Origin: Echinicola arenosa
GTDB lineage: Bacteria > Bacteroidota > Bacteroidia > Cytophagales > Cyclobacteriaceae
Direction: 5' to 3'
NCBI RefSeq assembly: GCF_014841125.1
Contig: NZ_JACYTQ010000009.1
Span: 1-64,000, forward strand
DNA length: 64,000 nt
The notes beneath the pieces were generated by a model. The model searched no databases, was not told the origin of the DNA, and was given only the letters and a program-made list of their open reading frames with translations. The first letter of the stretch is position 1. Each line of letters begins with the position of its first letter. The position numbers were made by a program, and so were the translations under genes. Below are positions 35,126-44,956 of the stretch, piece by piece.

Positions 35126-36384
35126 TTGTGAATGGTGCTGTATTGATCAACGGGTGCACTTTCAGCTTCTTTAATTCCTGCTAAGGATTTAGCAAACGCT
35201 TGATAGTTTGTGTTGGCATTATAATGACTGTTGAAAAATCGTCTGATTTCCTCAGCCTGTAGTTTTCTCTTTATTACATCTGAAAACGCTTTCACAACTT
35301 CTTCCAAAGTGGGATTTGCTGATAACAATTTTCCATTGACTTCACTTACTATTTCTCCTGTTCCACCCACTTTTGTGACCACGATGGGAATGCCAAATGA
35401 AATGGCTTCCATAATAGAAACAGGAATACCTTCTGATGAACTCAAGTTTATGAATAGGTCTACGCTATGTTGTTCGTAAAATCCGTAAACTTCATCATTT
35501 TTGACATGCCCTTTAAAATCCATCACAAGGTTCTCTGGTATATCAGATGTTTGGTTCAATTCCTCCATGCCTGGACCGTCCCCAAAATGAGTCCACACGA
35601 TCTTATTATTAGGATGCTCAAAAGCATATTGAAGCACTGCCTGTCTGATAAAATCAACACGTTTCATAGGAGCAATCCGTGAAACAGAAACGATTTGAAT
35701 TATTCCAAGAGAAGACCTTCTGGCCATTTTTTGACGATCATGCACCCCCAAACGTGCAATTTCTATCTCTTTTTGCACCTTATACCTTTTTTCTAAATAA
35801 TGCTTGCCATCCTCAGAAATGGAATAAAGTCGGTCTATATTTTCCAAACAAAAACGTCGATAGGGCCAAAATGAACGGGTAGTTGTAAGTTGTTCATAAA
35901 TATCAAAGCGATGTGCTCTAGAAATAATATTGACAGCTAAACCATATTGTAACTTTAGATTGAGAAGGGCGTAAGTAGCTTCATTGAACCAATAAGTATA
36001 AATTAATGCCTCCTTGTTAATCACTTCTAATTGTTGCTCGAAAAAACAATAATAAGCCCTTGCGTTTGACACAAATTTCAACAGCATATTCAGATCTTTT
36101 GGGCCCTTCAAATGAGAAAAATGGTCCGCAACTGCTTTTCTGAATTCTCTCGAAACCAAGGTTTGGATGGCCCTGGATTTTTTGCGCTGGTAAACCCTAG
36201 AGAAGGTTGTATCTACCACCACATTTTCAGGCACTTGTCTACAATAGTTTCCTATTTCATAGGGGAAAATTCTAATCGTATCAAAATGCTCTGCCAAAAT
36301 ATCTATCTCACTTTCTAAAAAAGCTTCCGTTTTAAAAAATGGAAAGCGCTTGGTTAACAGTATTAGCTCTTTATTTTTGGCCAT
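35122..36384 (-). CDS. Glycosyltransferase family 4
   Basis: GT-B glycosyltransferase of 420 aa. The N-terminal half has LTKRFPFFKTEAFLESEI and IISRAHRFDIYE; the C-terminal donor half has VSRIAPMKRVDF, WTHFGDGPGMEEL, FINLSSSEGIPVSIMEA and VGGTGEIV. The EGIPVSIMEA E-x7-E block is the classical GT4 catalytic and donor-binding region. It is packed between another transferase (4-base gap) and the polymerase gene (4-base overlap). It is expected to add one sugar of the repeat unit at the cytoplasmic face; donor unknown. Confidence 0.92.
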   Translation of the reverse strand: MAKNKELILLTKRFPFFKTEAFLESEIDILAEHFDTIRIFPYEIGNYCRQVPENVVVDTTFSRVYQRKKSRAIQTLVSREFRKAVADHFSHLKGPKDLNMLLKFVSNARAYYCFFEQQLEVINKEALIYTYWFNEATYALLNLKLQYGLAVNIISRAHRFDIYEQLTTTRSFWPYRRFCLENIDRLYSISEDGKHYLEKRYKVQKEIEIARLGVHDRQKMARRSSLGIIQIVSVSRIAPMKRVDFIRQAVLQYAFEHPNNKIVWTHFGDGPGMEELNQTSDIPENLVMDFKGHVKNDEVYGFYEQHSVDLFINLSSSEGIPVSIMEAISFGIPIVVTKVGGTGEIVSEVNGKLLSANPTLEEVVKAFSDVIKRKLQAEEIRRFFNSHYNANTNYQAFAKSLAGIKEAESAPVDQYSTIHK

Positions 36385-36388
36385 TGTC

Positions 36389-37537
36389 CTAATAGGTTTC
36401 TTGATAAAATTTGATCAGCTTGTCCACATTGTAGGGAGGAAGTATTTCCGGACTCAAAGTAATTTTCTCACCAGATTTTTTTCTATCCAAAAGCTGTTTT
36501 ATGGCCTTTAAAAGACCATCTTCTTTATTTCTATCATAGACTATTCCATTACCATTGATGATAGTTTCGGGTAAACCTCCCACATTAGAAACGATTATTT
36601 CTTTTCGGAGCCCCAAAGCTGTCATGACGACTCCACTTTGCGTGGCATCTTTATAGGGACAAATCACACCTTTACTTTTTCGTATCAGCCCGGCTACTTC
36701 TTCATTTTCCAAGAATCGATCAATAATGATCACTTGGTCACTGATAACATCTTCTTCCACTGAAAAATTGGACTTCCATTTTCCTGCAATAACCAATTTT
36801 ATTTTTGGGTACTCCTTTGATATTATTTTAAAAGCTTCTAACAAATCACTCACTCCCTTATAAGCTGACACCCTACCTATAAAAAGTAAATATTCCCCTT
36901 CAATAAGCTGTTCAGTAGCTAATTCTTTATATCGGTCGTAAAATGTGTAAGGGACTAGGGAAAGGTTATTAACAGGCTTTGAAATGCCATAAATAGACTC
37001 GAAGGTTCTTTTCGAATGAGCAGAATAGGTAAGAAACTTTTTTGCCCTTGGGTACATCAATGTCCGGATCATTTTACGTCTCCAATCAGCTTCTCCAGAG
37101 TGTGGTTTAGGGTCATGAACATCAATCACCCAATTTTTTACCTTTAAGAAAAATGGCATGGCAAACAATAAAATGGAAATGTCATCAAAGTGCACAACAT
37201 CAGGCCGTATTCCGTTGATCAATTTTGCAAATTGCCTGTTTTTTTGAAGTCCTTTCATCCCCACTCTCTTTTTAGGGAAAAATACTAAATCAAACCTCTT
37301 GCAATCCTTCAAATAGGATTCAAAGTAATTGGCATCTTTGAGCATCCCTTTGATTTCTTCGAATGGATGGCTTACTTTTTCACGCTCAGGAAGCCCATCT
37401 ATCTTGAAGATAGTTCCAGAAAGTTTATCTTCCGAGGTCAGCACATAAACATGTAGCTCCACTCGCTTACTGAGTTCTTTGATGTACTCAATGGAAAAAT
37501 CCAAAAAGAAAGGATAAGTAATATAAACTACTTTCAT
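36389..37537 (-). CDS. Glycosyltransferase family 4
   Basis: GT-B glycosyltransferase of 382 aa. The N-terminus MKVVYITYPFFLDFSIEY and VIDVHDPKPHSGEADW suggest an acceptor domain of the FkbM-independent GT4 type. The donor half has LLFIGRVSAYKGVSDLLEAF, CPYKDATQSGVVMTALGL and NVGGLPETI. The E-x7-E position is less typical here (a Q-S-G-V-V-M-T block replaces it), as in some plasmid-type GT4 relatives. The start overlaps the ExoV-like gene stop by four bases. It probably adds one sugar to the lipid-linked repeat. Confidence 0.88.
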   Translation of the reverse strand: MKVVYITYPFFLDFSIEYIKELSKRVELHVYVLTSEDKLSGTIFKIDGLPEREKVSHPFEEIKGMLKDANYFESYLKDCKRFDLVFFPKKRVGMKGLQKNRQFAKLINGIRPDVVHFDDISILLFAMPFFLKVKNWVIDVHDPKPHSGEADWRRKMIRTLMYPRAKKFLTYSAHSKRTFESIYGISKPVNNLSLVPYTFYDRYKELATEQLIEGEYLLFIGRVSAYKGVSDLLEAFKIISKEYPKIKLVIAGKWKSNFSVEEDVISDQVIIIDRFLENEEVAGLIRKSKGVICPYKDATQSGVVMTALGLRKEIIVSNVGGLPETIINGNGIVYDRNKEDGLLKAIKQLLDRKKSGEKITLSPEILPPYNVDKLIKFYQETY

Positions 37538-38448
37538 CCTACCAAGGCCTTTTGCAAATCCCTATTGAGTTTTTCCGCTTGCATTGCCATTGAATCAAAA
37601 ACTTCCTGAATCCGATTTTCAGGGGACAAACTGTAAGCCACTCGCTTATCTGAAAGCGCAGCATAAATATTGTCCTTCACCTTTTTCTTCAAAAAAACAT
37701 TGGCTTCTATACTTCCTCCACTAACTTGTTTGATAAGTGAATTGAAACGGCCTTTTTTAAATAAAGGCACATAGATGGGATTATGCTGAAAAATATCCAC
37801 AGAATTCATCCAGTCAGCCCACTTGAATTCCGAAATTCTTTCCCCTTCTGTAAAGGGAGTGGTTAGTATAAATCGTTTCCAAGGAATTCTAAAAACATCA
37901 GCTAATATCGCCCCATGCATCGCCTCGGAGATAATACACTTGGAAGCAGCTATTTCCCTCAAAGTAAAATCTACTCCTTTATCAGTATGGGTTGTAATAT
38001 AGTGTATTCCCAAATCCTTACATATTGCTTTCCAATCATAATAGCTTTCAGATTTAAAATAAGGAATAAAACTCACCTCGTATTTTTTCGGAATATTCAT
38101 CAATTCCTCGTATTCAGGTAGTATTTTAAGAGCGTAGGCCGCATCTGAAATGTAATCAAACTTACGATCAAATTGATTGGCTGATAAAGGACCTCTAAGA
38201 AACCTGATATCCCACGTATTATCCAAAGAAAAAGCTCGATGAACTGGCCTTACACCTGTTCCAAAAACAATCTTACTCTTCTCTGCTATACGCGCTAGAT
38301 TTCTATTGTCCTCATATAAAATGGTACCTATTCCTAAAAAAGCAAGATCATCAGAGAGGTCTTCTTTGCCAAAAATTCTGGGCCACATCCAACCATTAAG
38401 GTCGTCTCCAAAATTACCCTTTTTGTCTTTATAGTAAATATATTCCAT
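37534..38448 (-). CDS. ExoV/GumL-like polysaccharide pyruvyl transferase
   Basis: 304 aa, resembling the ketal pyruvate transferases ExoV (succinoglycan) and GumL (xanthan). The N-terminal YYKDKKGNFGDDLNGWMWP (about 5-23) is the typical opening. FGTGVRP, RFLRGPLSANQF, ISEAMHGAILADVFRIPW and the basic C-terminal helices also fit. It would place pyruvate ketals on a sugar before polymerisation and so add charge. It begins 14 bases after the flippase stop and overlaps the next transferase gene by four bases, so it belongs to the biosynthetic operon. Confidence 0.88.
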   Translation of the reverse strand: MEYIYYKDKKGNFGDDLNGWMWPRIFGKEDLSDDLAFLGIGTILYEDNRNLARIAEKSKIVFGTGVRPVHRAFSLDNTWDIRFLRGPLSANQFDRKFDYISDAAYALKILPEYEELMNIPKKYEVSFIPYFKSESYYDWKAICKDLGIHYITTHTDKGVDFTLREIAASKCIISEAMHGAILADVFRIPWKRFILTTPFTEGERISEFKWADWMNSVDIFQHNPIYVPLFKKGRFNSLIKQVSGGSIEANVFLKKKVKDNIYAALSDKRVAYSLSPENRIQEVFDSMAMQAEKLNRDLQKALVG

Positions 38449-38462
38449 GTGTTGCTTATTGA

Positions 38463-39992
38463 TTAACTGTAAGAAATTTTTAGTCTGATTTTCTGAAAGA
38501 CTCCTGATAAAATCTGCCTTTCATCATCACAAAGTCCCCATTTGAAAATGGCAGCTGAAGTACTTATTGCCGATAAAATAATGGTTACCAAAAACCGGAA
38601 TTCAAAAGCCATCATGGTGATGGACAGCATACAAGTAATAAGCAAAACCACAAAAGGTAAAAGTTCTTTGTTGATTACCCGATCCAAATATTCTTTGACA
38701 GAAAGTCCAGCTATTTTATTTAAGAAATAAACCCTTAGACAAACGGCGGTAAGCTCAATAAAAACATAGCCAACCAAAACTGAATATGCCTCAAAGCCCC
38801 ATTTTAGCAGAATATAGGCCAAAGGCAGGTTAAGGATCAAAACCCCACCCACAGTAGCTTGGTATGCTTTTATTCTACCAGTGGCCTGGGCGGCGGACTG
38901 AAGCCCTATCGTTAGTTGATTGATGATCGCTGCCACCAAAACCATTCTACAAAATGCAACGGAAAAATCAGGCACTTCTTTTAACCATACATGAAGTATA
39001 TTATCCATCTCAAAAATAAATGGTACTGCTATTATACTAAGCAAAAAGAACCCAAACTTACTGGCAATCATAGAAAGCCTTAGCATTCTTTTCCGGTCGC
39101 CATTCCCTTCACTTTTCATGATCTGCGGATTGATGGATTTAAGCATGGTCGTAGAGAGAAACATAAGCTGTCCACCAACCTGATTGGCTATGGCATAAGC
39201 CGAATTAATAATCGCCCCAAAAAATAAGTTGAGAATAACGGCCAAGCCTTGAGTTCTCCCCAAACTGCAAACAGATCCAAACAAGTTCCATCCGGCATAA
39301 GCCCCCAATTCTCTCATAAGATATTTATCCACACCTCTCCAGTGGTTTAATTTACATTCTGAATACGTCCTGATACAATAAATAGCATAAAACACGAAGC
39401 TAATGCTGCTAATTCCTGCCATCAGAATCCCATAGGAAATCAATTTATCTTTAGAAGTAGAATAGAGTGAAAGGGCGATAGCCAACTTGAGTAGTACTTC
39501 TATAATATTGACGATGGCCACAAAAAGCATGTTCTCATGGGCCACCAAAGATCCATTAAAGGGCACAGAAATGATCAGAAAAAATACATTTACCCCCATG
39601 AAATGATAGACCAGATAAGCTTCATCCAGCCGATCAGAAGGAATATTCAAGAAACCATCAAAAAGGAACAACCCAGCAACTTCCAGCACTCCCATGATGA
39701 AAATCCCCAAAATCAAATGAAAGAGCAAACTGTTCCAAAAAACTTTAGATTGCATCTTCTCATCCTTTTTCCCCTGATAAAATGACAAATACCTTTGAGT
39801 CGATGTAGCCATGGCATTTTTCAAGAATGCAAGCATCACAATAACTCCTGCAATTAGATTGAAAATCCCATAATCTACAGCACCCAAAGCATCGAGCACA
39901 ATTCTTGTCGTGAATAAGGATATCCCCACCGTAACGATAATCCTACCGTATAAAATACCGGTATTGAAAATAACTCTATTCGCTGCGCTCAT
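38463..39992 (-). CDS. Wzx-like polysaccharide flippase (MOP superfamily)
   Basis: Polytopic membrane protein of 509 aa with about twelve to fourteen hydrophobic segments and no large soluble domain. The first segments show ILYGRIIVTVGISLFTTRIVLDALGAVDYGIFNL, of which the ALGAVDYGIFNL part is the classic Wzx/PST opening. YAGWNLFGSVCSLGR and NSAYAIANQVGGQL also fit. It should flip the undecaprenyl-linked repeat unit to the periplasm, where the Wzy-like protein at 33719 polymerises it. The gap to the upstream mannose-1-phosphate guanylyltransferase gene is 68 bases. Confidence 0.9.
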   Translation of the reverse strand: MSAANRVIFNTGILYGRIIVTVGISLFTTRIVLDALGAVDYGIFNLIAGVIVMLAFLKNAMATSTQRYLSFYQGKKDEKMQSKVFWNSLLFHLILGIFIMGVLEVAGLFLFDGFLNIPSDRLDEAYLVYHFMGVNVFFLIISVPFNGSLVAHENMLFVAIVNIIEVLLKLAIALSLYSTSKDKLISYGILMAGISSISFVFYAIYCIRTYSECKLNHWRGVDKYLMRELGAYAGWNLFGSVCSLGRTQGLAVILNLFFGAIINSAYAIANQVGGQLMFLSTTMLKSINPQIMKSEGNGDRKRMLRLSMIASKFGFFLLSIIAVPFIFEMDNILHVWLKEVPDFSVAFCRMVLVAAIINQLTIGLQSAAQATGRIKAYQATVGGVLILNLPLAYILLKWGFEAYSVLVGYVFIELTAVCLRVYFLNKIAGLSVKEYLDRVINKELLPFVVLLITCMLSITMMAFEFRFLVTIILSAISTSAAIFKWGLCDDERQILSGVFQKIRLKISYS

Positions 39993-40060
39993 AATCTAAA
40001 GAAAAACCTATATGGTGTTTAAGGATGATGATTGGGTTTATGGTTAATCGCTCCATTTCA

Positions 40061-41062
40061 CTACATGACCAATTCTGGCTTATCATTCTCCAGACGTTGA
40101 AAAATTTCTTTTACCTCTTGGGAGTTTTCTTTTTTAAGGACCAAAACGGCATCTATGGTGGAGATTAATATGGTTTCTTCCAGTCCTGTAAATTCCGTAT
40201 GAGCCTCCATGCCAATGGCCATATTCCCACATGCATCTATCTTATGGCCTTTTTCCTTAAAATAGTCATAGATAGATTCAAATGATCCCATGTCAGACCA
40301 TACAAAATCGGATGGAACAACCTTGATCTTTTCAGAACGCTCCATGACAGCATAATCCACCGAAACTGAAGGGATTTTCATGCTTTCTTTGGACGGAAGA
40401 AAAACGCCTTTTCTCAGCATGTAAGCGGCATAGGCTTGCTCAAATATTTCTGGTTCATACTTTCTGAGCTCATTCAAATAGGTACCTGACTTAAAACAGA
40501 ACATGCCGGAATTCCATAAAAAACTGCCTTTTTCCACAAAATACTTTGCCTTTTTATAATCAGGCTTTTCATGGAAAGCTTTAACTTCTTCTCCATTGGT
40601 TTCGATATAACCATATCCAGTTTCTGGCTTGGTAGGCTGAAGACCAAAGGTGACAATATTTCCAAGTGCTGCCAGTTCAATAGCCCTTCCGACGGACGAT
40701 GAATAAGCTTCGCCCGTTTTTATCAAGTGATCTGAAGGAGTAACAAACAGGATATCTTCTTCCGCTGCATGAAAAGCTGAAAAAGCAATGGCCGCTGCCG
40801 TATTTCTCGGACTGGCCTCTACCAACTGGTCATATTGCTTTATTTTCAATCCCTCCATATCCTGATCTGACAATTTATAATTATCCTTATTGCCCACGAT
40901 CATTATTTCATCACAGAAAGAAGCATTTCGCATGACTGTTTTTTGGAATAAGGTTTCGCCCTCAAAAATGGGAAGATACTGTTTTGGCCTGCTCTTGCGA
41001 GAAAGTGGCCATAATCTACTGCCCACTCCTCCAGAAAGGATTACATTGAGGACTTTGCTCAT
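40061..41062 (-). CDS. Mannose-1-phosphate guanylyltransferase
   Basis: Makes GDP-mannose from mannose-1-phosphate and GTP; 333 aa, cytoplasmic. The nucleotidyltransferase signature is [23 protein letters not shown] (positions about 8-30), followed by [40 protein letters not shown] and VDYAVMERS. The protein ends after the transferase domain and its short beta-helix, so it lacks the isomerase half of bifunctional ManC/AlgA enzymes. The start overlaps the uxs stop by four bases. It indicates a mannose, or mannose-derived sugar such as fucose, in the polymer. Confidence 0.92.
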   Translation of the reverse strand: MSKVLNVILSGGVGSRLWPLSRKSRPKQYLPIFEGETLFQKTVMRNASFCDEIMIVGNKDNYKLSDQDMEGLKIKQYDQLVEASPRNTAAAIAFSAFHAAEEDILFVTPSDHLIKTGEAYSSSVGRAIELAALGNIVTFGLQPTKPETGYGYIETNGEEVKAFHEKPDYKKAKYFVEKGSFLWNSGMFCFKSGTYLNELRKYEPEIFEQAYAAYMLRKGVFLPSKESMKIPSVSVDYAVMERSEKIKVVPSDFVWSDMGSFESIYDYFKEKGHKIDACGNMAIGMEAHTEFTGLEETILISTIDAVLVLKKENSQEVKEIFQRLENDKPELVM

Positions 41063-42006
41063 ACTGTTGTCATGTTTAGAAGTTTATCAAAATAGTAAAT
41101 GGTTTCGGACAAGCCATCTCTAAGTCTAACCCTAGGCTCCCAATCCAATTCTTTTTTGGCCATATTAATGATAGGTTGCCGCTGCATTGGATCATCCTGG
41201 GGAAGTGGCATAAATTTCAACTTACTTTTGCTTCCCACAAGGTCTAAAATAATTTCCGCTAGTTCGATCATGGTAAACTCGCCTGGGTTGCCAATGTTTA
41301 CTGGTCCAGTAAATCCATCTCTTGAATTCATCAATCGATACATGCCTTCAATCAAGTCGTCTACATAGCAAAAACTTCTGGTCTGATTACCTTCTCCAAA
41401 AATGGTGATGTCTTCACCTTTCAGTGCTTGCACAATGAAGTTGCTGACCACCCGTCCATCATTAGGGTGCATTCGAGGGCCATAAGTATTAAAAATTCTC
41501 ATTACCTTAATGTCCACACCATGCTGTCGGTGGTAATCAAAAAATAAAGTTTCTGCACATCTTTTTCCCTCATCGTAGCACGCCCTTATCCCAGTCGTAT
41601 TGACACTTCCCTTATAGCTTTCCGGTTGGGGATGCAATTCAGGATCACCATAAACCTCAGAAGTACTGGCCTGTAGAATTTTTGCCTTCAGACGCTTGGC
41701 GAGACCCAACATATTGATGGCTCCAATAACCGAGGTCTTGGCTGTCTGGACTGGGTCAAATTGATAGTGAACCGGGCTCGCAGGACAAGCTAGATTGTAA
41801 ACCTCATCCACTTCTACATAAAGGGGAAAGGTGATGTCATGACGAAGGAACTCAAAGTTTTTTTCATCCAATAGGTGATGGATATTTGACTTTCTACCAG
41901 TAAAGAGGTTGTCTACACAAAGCACTTCATTTCCTTCTTTCAATAGCCTGTCGCAGAGATGGGAGCCCAAAAAGCCCGAACCTCCAGTTACTAAAATTCT
42001 TTTCAT
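41059..42006 (-). CDS. uxs: UDP-glucuronate decarboxylase (UDP-xylose synthase)
   Basis: Converts UDP-glucuronate to UDP-xylose; 315 aa from the ATG at 42006. The longest frame starts at a TTG four codons earlier. Extended SDR features: TGGSGFLG near the N-terminus, YNLACPASP, the serine in [11 protein letters not shown] and the catalytic YDEGK (Y148/K152 counted from the TTG). [15 protein letters not shown] and [17 protein letters not shown] are typical of UXS enzymes. It uses the product of the dehydrogenase at 24688. It opens the long biosynthetic transcript, behind a 500-base leader region with a terminator-like hairpin. Confidence 0.93.
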   Translation of the reverse strand: MKRILVTGGSGFLGSHLCDRLLKEGNEVLCVDNLFTGRKSNIHHLLDEKNFEFLRHDITFPLYVEVDEVYNLACPASPVHYQFDPVQTAKTSVIGAINMLGLAKRLKAKILQASTSEVYGDPELHPQPESYKGSVNTTGIRACYDEGKRCAETLFFDYHRQHGVDIKVMRIFNTYGPRMHPNDGRVVSNFIVQALKGEDITIFGEGNQTRSFCYVDDLIEGMYRLMNSRDGFTGPVNIGNPGEFTMIELAEIILDLVGSKSKLKFMPLPQDDPMQRQPIINMAKKELDWEPRVRLRDGLSETIYYFDKLLNMTTV

Positions 42007-42018
42007 CTTTTGCTTCAA

Positions 42019-42514
42019 TAATGATTAACTATAAGCTTCAACTGATCTTTTAAAATGATCCTAAAAAGGATAGTTGACTGTTCAGACTTAGAATTTCCAA
42101 AAACATTGATTTGACTTTTCTGAATTCATTGTTTTTACTGTCAACTTATAAAAATGGAACTGACCAGAAACCTGCTTGGCTGGATACAGCTTCGCCCGGT
42201 CAGTCCCATCTTTTGGATACTTAATCAAACACTTGTAATAAAAATATTTTAATTAATTATAGTATTAATTTAATCAATTAAAATAAGATATTTCATATCA
42301 AATCACTGTTTATTAATGAAAAGTATGAAATTGATAATTAAATGATTTTAACCAATAACAAGAAATAAAAACTTAAAAACCCGTACTTTATTCCTGCATA
42401 ATTCAACGTAAATCATTGGGTTATTTTGAGAAAATTGTATCAATCACTGTAGAAAATGGTTGGTATTTACCCCAAGGAATTTGAACACATCCATTGCCAT
42501 TAGGCCAAATTCAT
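42019..42514. other. Gap between wzc-like and uxs genes
   Basis: No gene. It holds a terminator-like hairpin (42150-42209) in a GC-richer patch and a strongly AT-rich stretch at about 42230-42400 that may contain the promoter for uxs and the genes after it. I found no TAnnTTTG box on the minus strand here. Confidence 0.5.
42150..42209 (-). terminator. Terminator or attenuator between wzc and uxs
   Basis: Arms at 42154-42165 and 42198-42209 pair over 12 bp with one mismatch around a 32-base, partly structured loop. On the minus strand TTTTATAAG follows the stem directly. It lies about 305 bases after the Wzc stop and 150 bases before the uxs start, so it could end the wza-wzc message or attenuate read-through into the biosynthetic genes. 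Confidence 0.5.
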
Positions 42515-44947
42515 TTACTTCTTCCCTGCCAGTTTGCCTAGCCAACTGGCTTCCTTTTTGACCTCTTCATGGTAACCATATCCATTGCCGTTATAGCCGT
42601 AGCCATAAGAATATCCATAGTCCCCTATATCCAAATGGACATCATTGAACAAAGAATATATCTTCTGCACACCTCCTTTTTCTATCAATCCATTTAGAAT
42701 TTTGATATTGGCTTTTGGAGAATAATTTTGCCTGAAGACAAAAATGTTGATGTCCGCCAACTGGAATAATTCTTTAGTTTCTGAAACCAACCCTACAGGC
42801 GCACAATCAAGAATAATCACATCATAGCTGGACTTGATGTCCTTGATCATTTCCTTAAATTGGGCTTGTGCCAAAAGTTCAGCAGGATTTGGAGGAACAG
42901 GACCTGATAATATAATATCCAGGTTCGCAAAGCCCGAAGGCTTTACCACGTCTTCCCATGGTTTTCCAACACTGAGACAGGTGCTGATTCCACGGTCGTT
43001 GATCAGTCCAAATTCCTCAGCAATTTTTGGTTTTCGGAGATCAAGCCCAATAAGAACTGTCTTTTTGCCCATCAGGGCATAGACAGATGCCATGTTGATG
43101 GAACAAAAAGTCTTTCCTTCTCCTGAAATAGATGAGGTAAATAATATGGTCAGCTTATCCGTTCCAGGACTTAAAAACGTCATGTCTGCTCGCAAACTTC
43201 TGAAGCTTTCGGAAATAGTAGACTTAGGTTTATTCATCACCGTCAATGCTCCCGCTTCCTTAATAGGGTTTCTTCCCACCAGACTGATGAGAGGCACATT
43301 TAGTTGATCTTCCAGTTCTTTCGGGTCTTCAATCTTGTTGTTTAGGAACCCTCTTACGAAGATGACTCCGATTGGCAAAAACAATCCTAAAAATAAGCCT
43401 ATGACCAGGTTGATCTTCGTTTTGGGTGCCACAGGTTTCTCTGCAGCCCTGGCCAAATCCAAAATGGAATTCTTTGGCGTATTGGAAGCCAACACAATTT
43501 GGGACTCTGCTCTTTTCTGCAACAGATAGAGATAAATATTTTCATTGACAGAGAACTTCCGCTGAATCCCCAGTAGATTTCTTTCTGTTTCAGGAAGAGA
43601 GTTGATTTCCCACTCCACTTTATCAATTCTACTTTGAATTTCTTCCAACGAATTCTCCGTATTATGAATGGCAGACTTGGTGTTTTCCAGAACAGATTTT
43701 TGAGTGCTCTCTATTTGGTTTTTGATCTGCTGAATAGCGGGAGTATCTTTAGAATAGCTGGCTTCCAATCGAATCCTTTCCGTCTGCAATTCTGAGAGTT
43801 TGATCACCAAAGAATTCAATAGCGGGTCGGTGTTCCCAACAATAGAAGGAGCCACTAGTCCTTCAGGATTATCGCCCAATAGGTATTCCCTTAAAGTTTC
43901 ATAATAATTGAGCTGAAGTTCGATTTCACTGCGCTTCTTCTCATAATCTTGAAGCCGCTCAAAAATCATCACCCCTTCTTCACTTAGATTAAAGACCTGA
44001 TTTTGGCTCCTATATTCCTGAAGTCTGTTTTCAAAATAGGTCAAAGAATCAGTGATGCCATTCAGCTGATTGTCAATAAATGTAAGGGTGTTTGCGGTGG
44101 CCTTATTTTTTTCTTTCAGCTCTCGTTGAAGATACAGTTCCATCAACTTGTTGATATAATCCTCTCCCAACTTTCTTACGGGAGTTTCCATGTTGATCAG
44201 TAAAATGCTGGCCATCTTATTGGCCGGCGCCACATCTATGTTTTTTTGGAATTTCAGGACTTGGGAATGCGTGTCAGCAAATTTAAAATACATCTGATCA
44301 CCTTCCTCTGCGGCTATATTATTGACTTTGAAGTCAAAATACGGCCCACTAATTTCTTCCCCGAACTGATGTACTCCCACTATACCTAAAAGTTCTTCCT
44401 CCACCTCTGATTTAAAATATGGGTCTTCAGGATTGAAAATTAAAAACCCATCGTCATCGATACTGAGCTCAAATTCTTTGTTACTGATTACCTCAATTTT
44501 GAACATTCCACCAACCAATTGCTGAGTATCCCAATCAGCAGTAATTTCAAAAGGGATCTTTCCATATTTGGGAATTTTACGAATTACACCATCTTCATAA
44601 TAAGCCGTGTTAAGCTTTAAATCCTCCACAACTTGCTCAGTCAATGCATAGGAAGTCAGAATCCCTATTTCATTTTCAATGTTACTTTTGGGTTGTAAAA
44701 TTCCTGCGCTTTCGAAAATATCCGTCCCTAATGAATTTGACTCATCAGCCACCAGGACTGAACCCGAAATTTTATACACCGGCAACATCATCTTACTGAA
44801 TAAATAAGCAATGATCAAAGCGGAAAGCACACAGGCAGCAATCACTTTCCAATGACGAAAATAATTGAAGAGCATTGTTTTCACATCTACTTCTTCTTCC
44901 TGTGTAAGTTCTGGCAGTTGGTTTAAGGCCGTATTTTTCGCTTTCAT
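42515..44947 (-). CDS. Wzc-like polysaccharide co-polymerase with BY-kinase domain
   Basis: Inner-membrane protein of 810 aa that controls chain length and export. A Wzz domain with the first helix (about 32-52) and a long periplasmic coiled-coil region come first. The second helix follows (about 508-530). The cytoplasmic tyrosine-kinase domain has Walker A SISGEGKT (about 606-613), Walker A' with D636 in GLDLRKP and Walker B with D714 in VIILDCAP. The tail holds seven tyrosines between 777 and 792 (YGYSYGYGYNGNGYGY), the autophosphorylation cluster typical of Wzc. It starts 9 bases after the Wza-like gene, with which it works. Confidence 0.94.
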   Translation of the reverse strand: MKAKNTALNQLPELTQEEEVDVKTMLFNYFRHWKVIAACVLSALIIAYLFSKMMLPVYKISGSVLVADESNSLGTDIFESAGILQPKSNIENEIGILTSYALTEQVVEDLKLNTAYYEDGVIRKIPKYGKIPFEITADWDTQQLVGGMFKIEVISNKEFELSIDDDGFLIFNPEDPYFKSEVEEELLGIVGVHQFGEEISGPYFDFKVNNIAAEEGDQMYFKFADTHSQVLKFQKNIDVAPANKMASILLINMETPVRKLGEDYINKLMELYLQRELKEKNKATANTLTFIDNQLNGITDSLTYFENRLQEYRSQNQVFNLSEEGVMIFERLQDYEKKRSEIELQLNYYETLREYLLGDNPEGLVAPSIVGNTDPLLNSLVIKLSELQTERIRLEASYSKDTPAIQQIKNQIESTQKSVLENTKSAIHNTENSLEEIQSRIDKVEWEINSLPETERNLLGIQRKFSVNENIYLYLLQKRAESQIVLASNTPKNSILDLARAAEKPVAPKTKINLVIGLFLGLFLPIGVIFVRGFLNNKIEDPKELEDQLNVPLISLVGRNPIKEAGALTVMNKPKSTISESFRSLRADMTFLSPGTDKLTILFTSSISGEGKTFCSINMASVYALMGKKTVLIGLDLRKPKIAEEFGLINDRGISTCLSVGKPWEDVVKPSGFANLDIILSGPVPPNPAELLAQAQFKEMIKDIKSSYDVIILDCAPVGLVSETKELFQLADINIFVFRQNYSPKANIKILNGLIEKGGVQKIYSLFNDVHLDIGDYGYSYGYGYNGNGYGYHEEVKKEASWLGKLAGKK

Positions 44948-44956
44948 AATCGCTTA

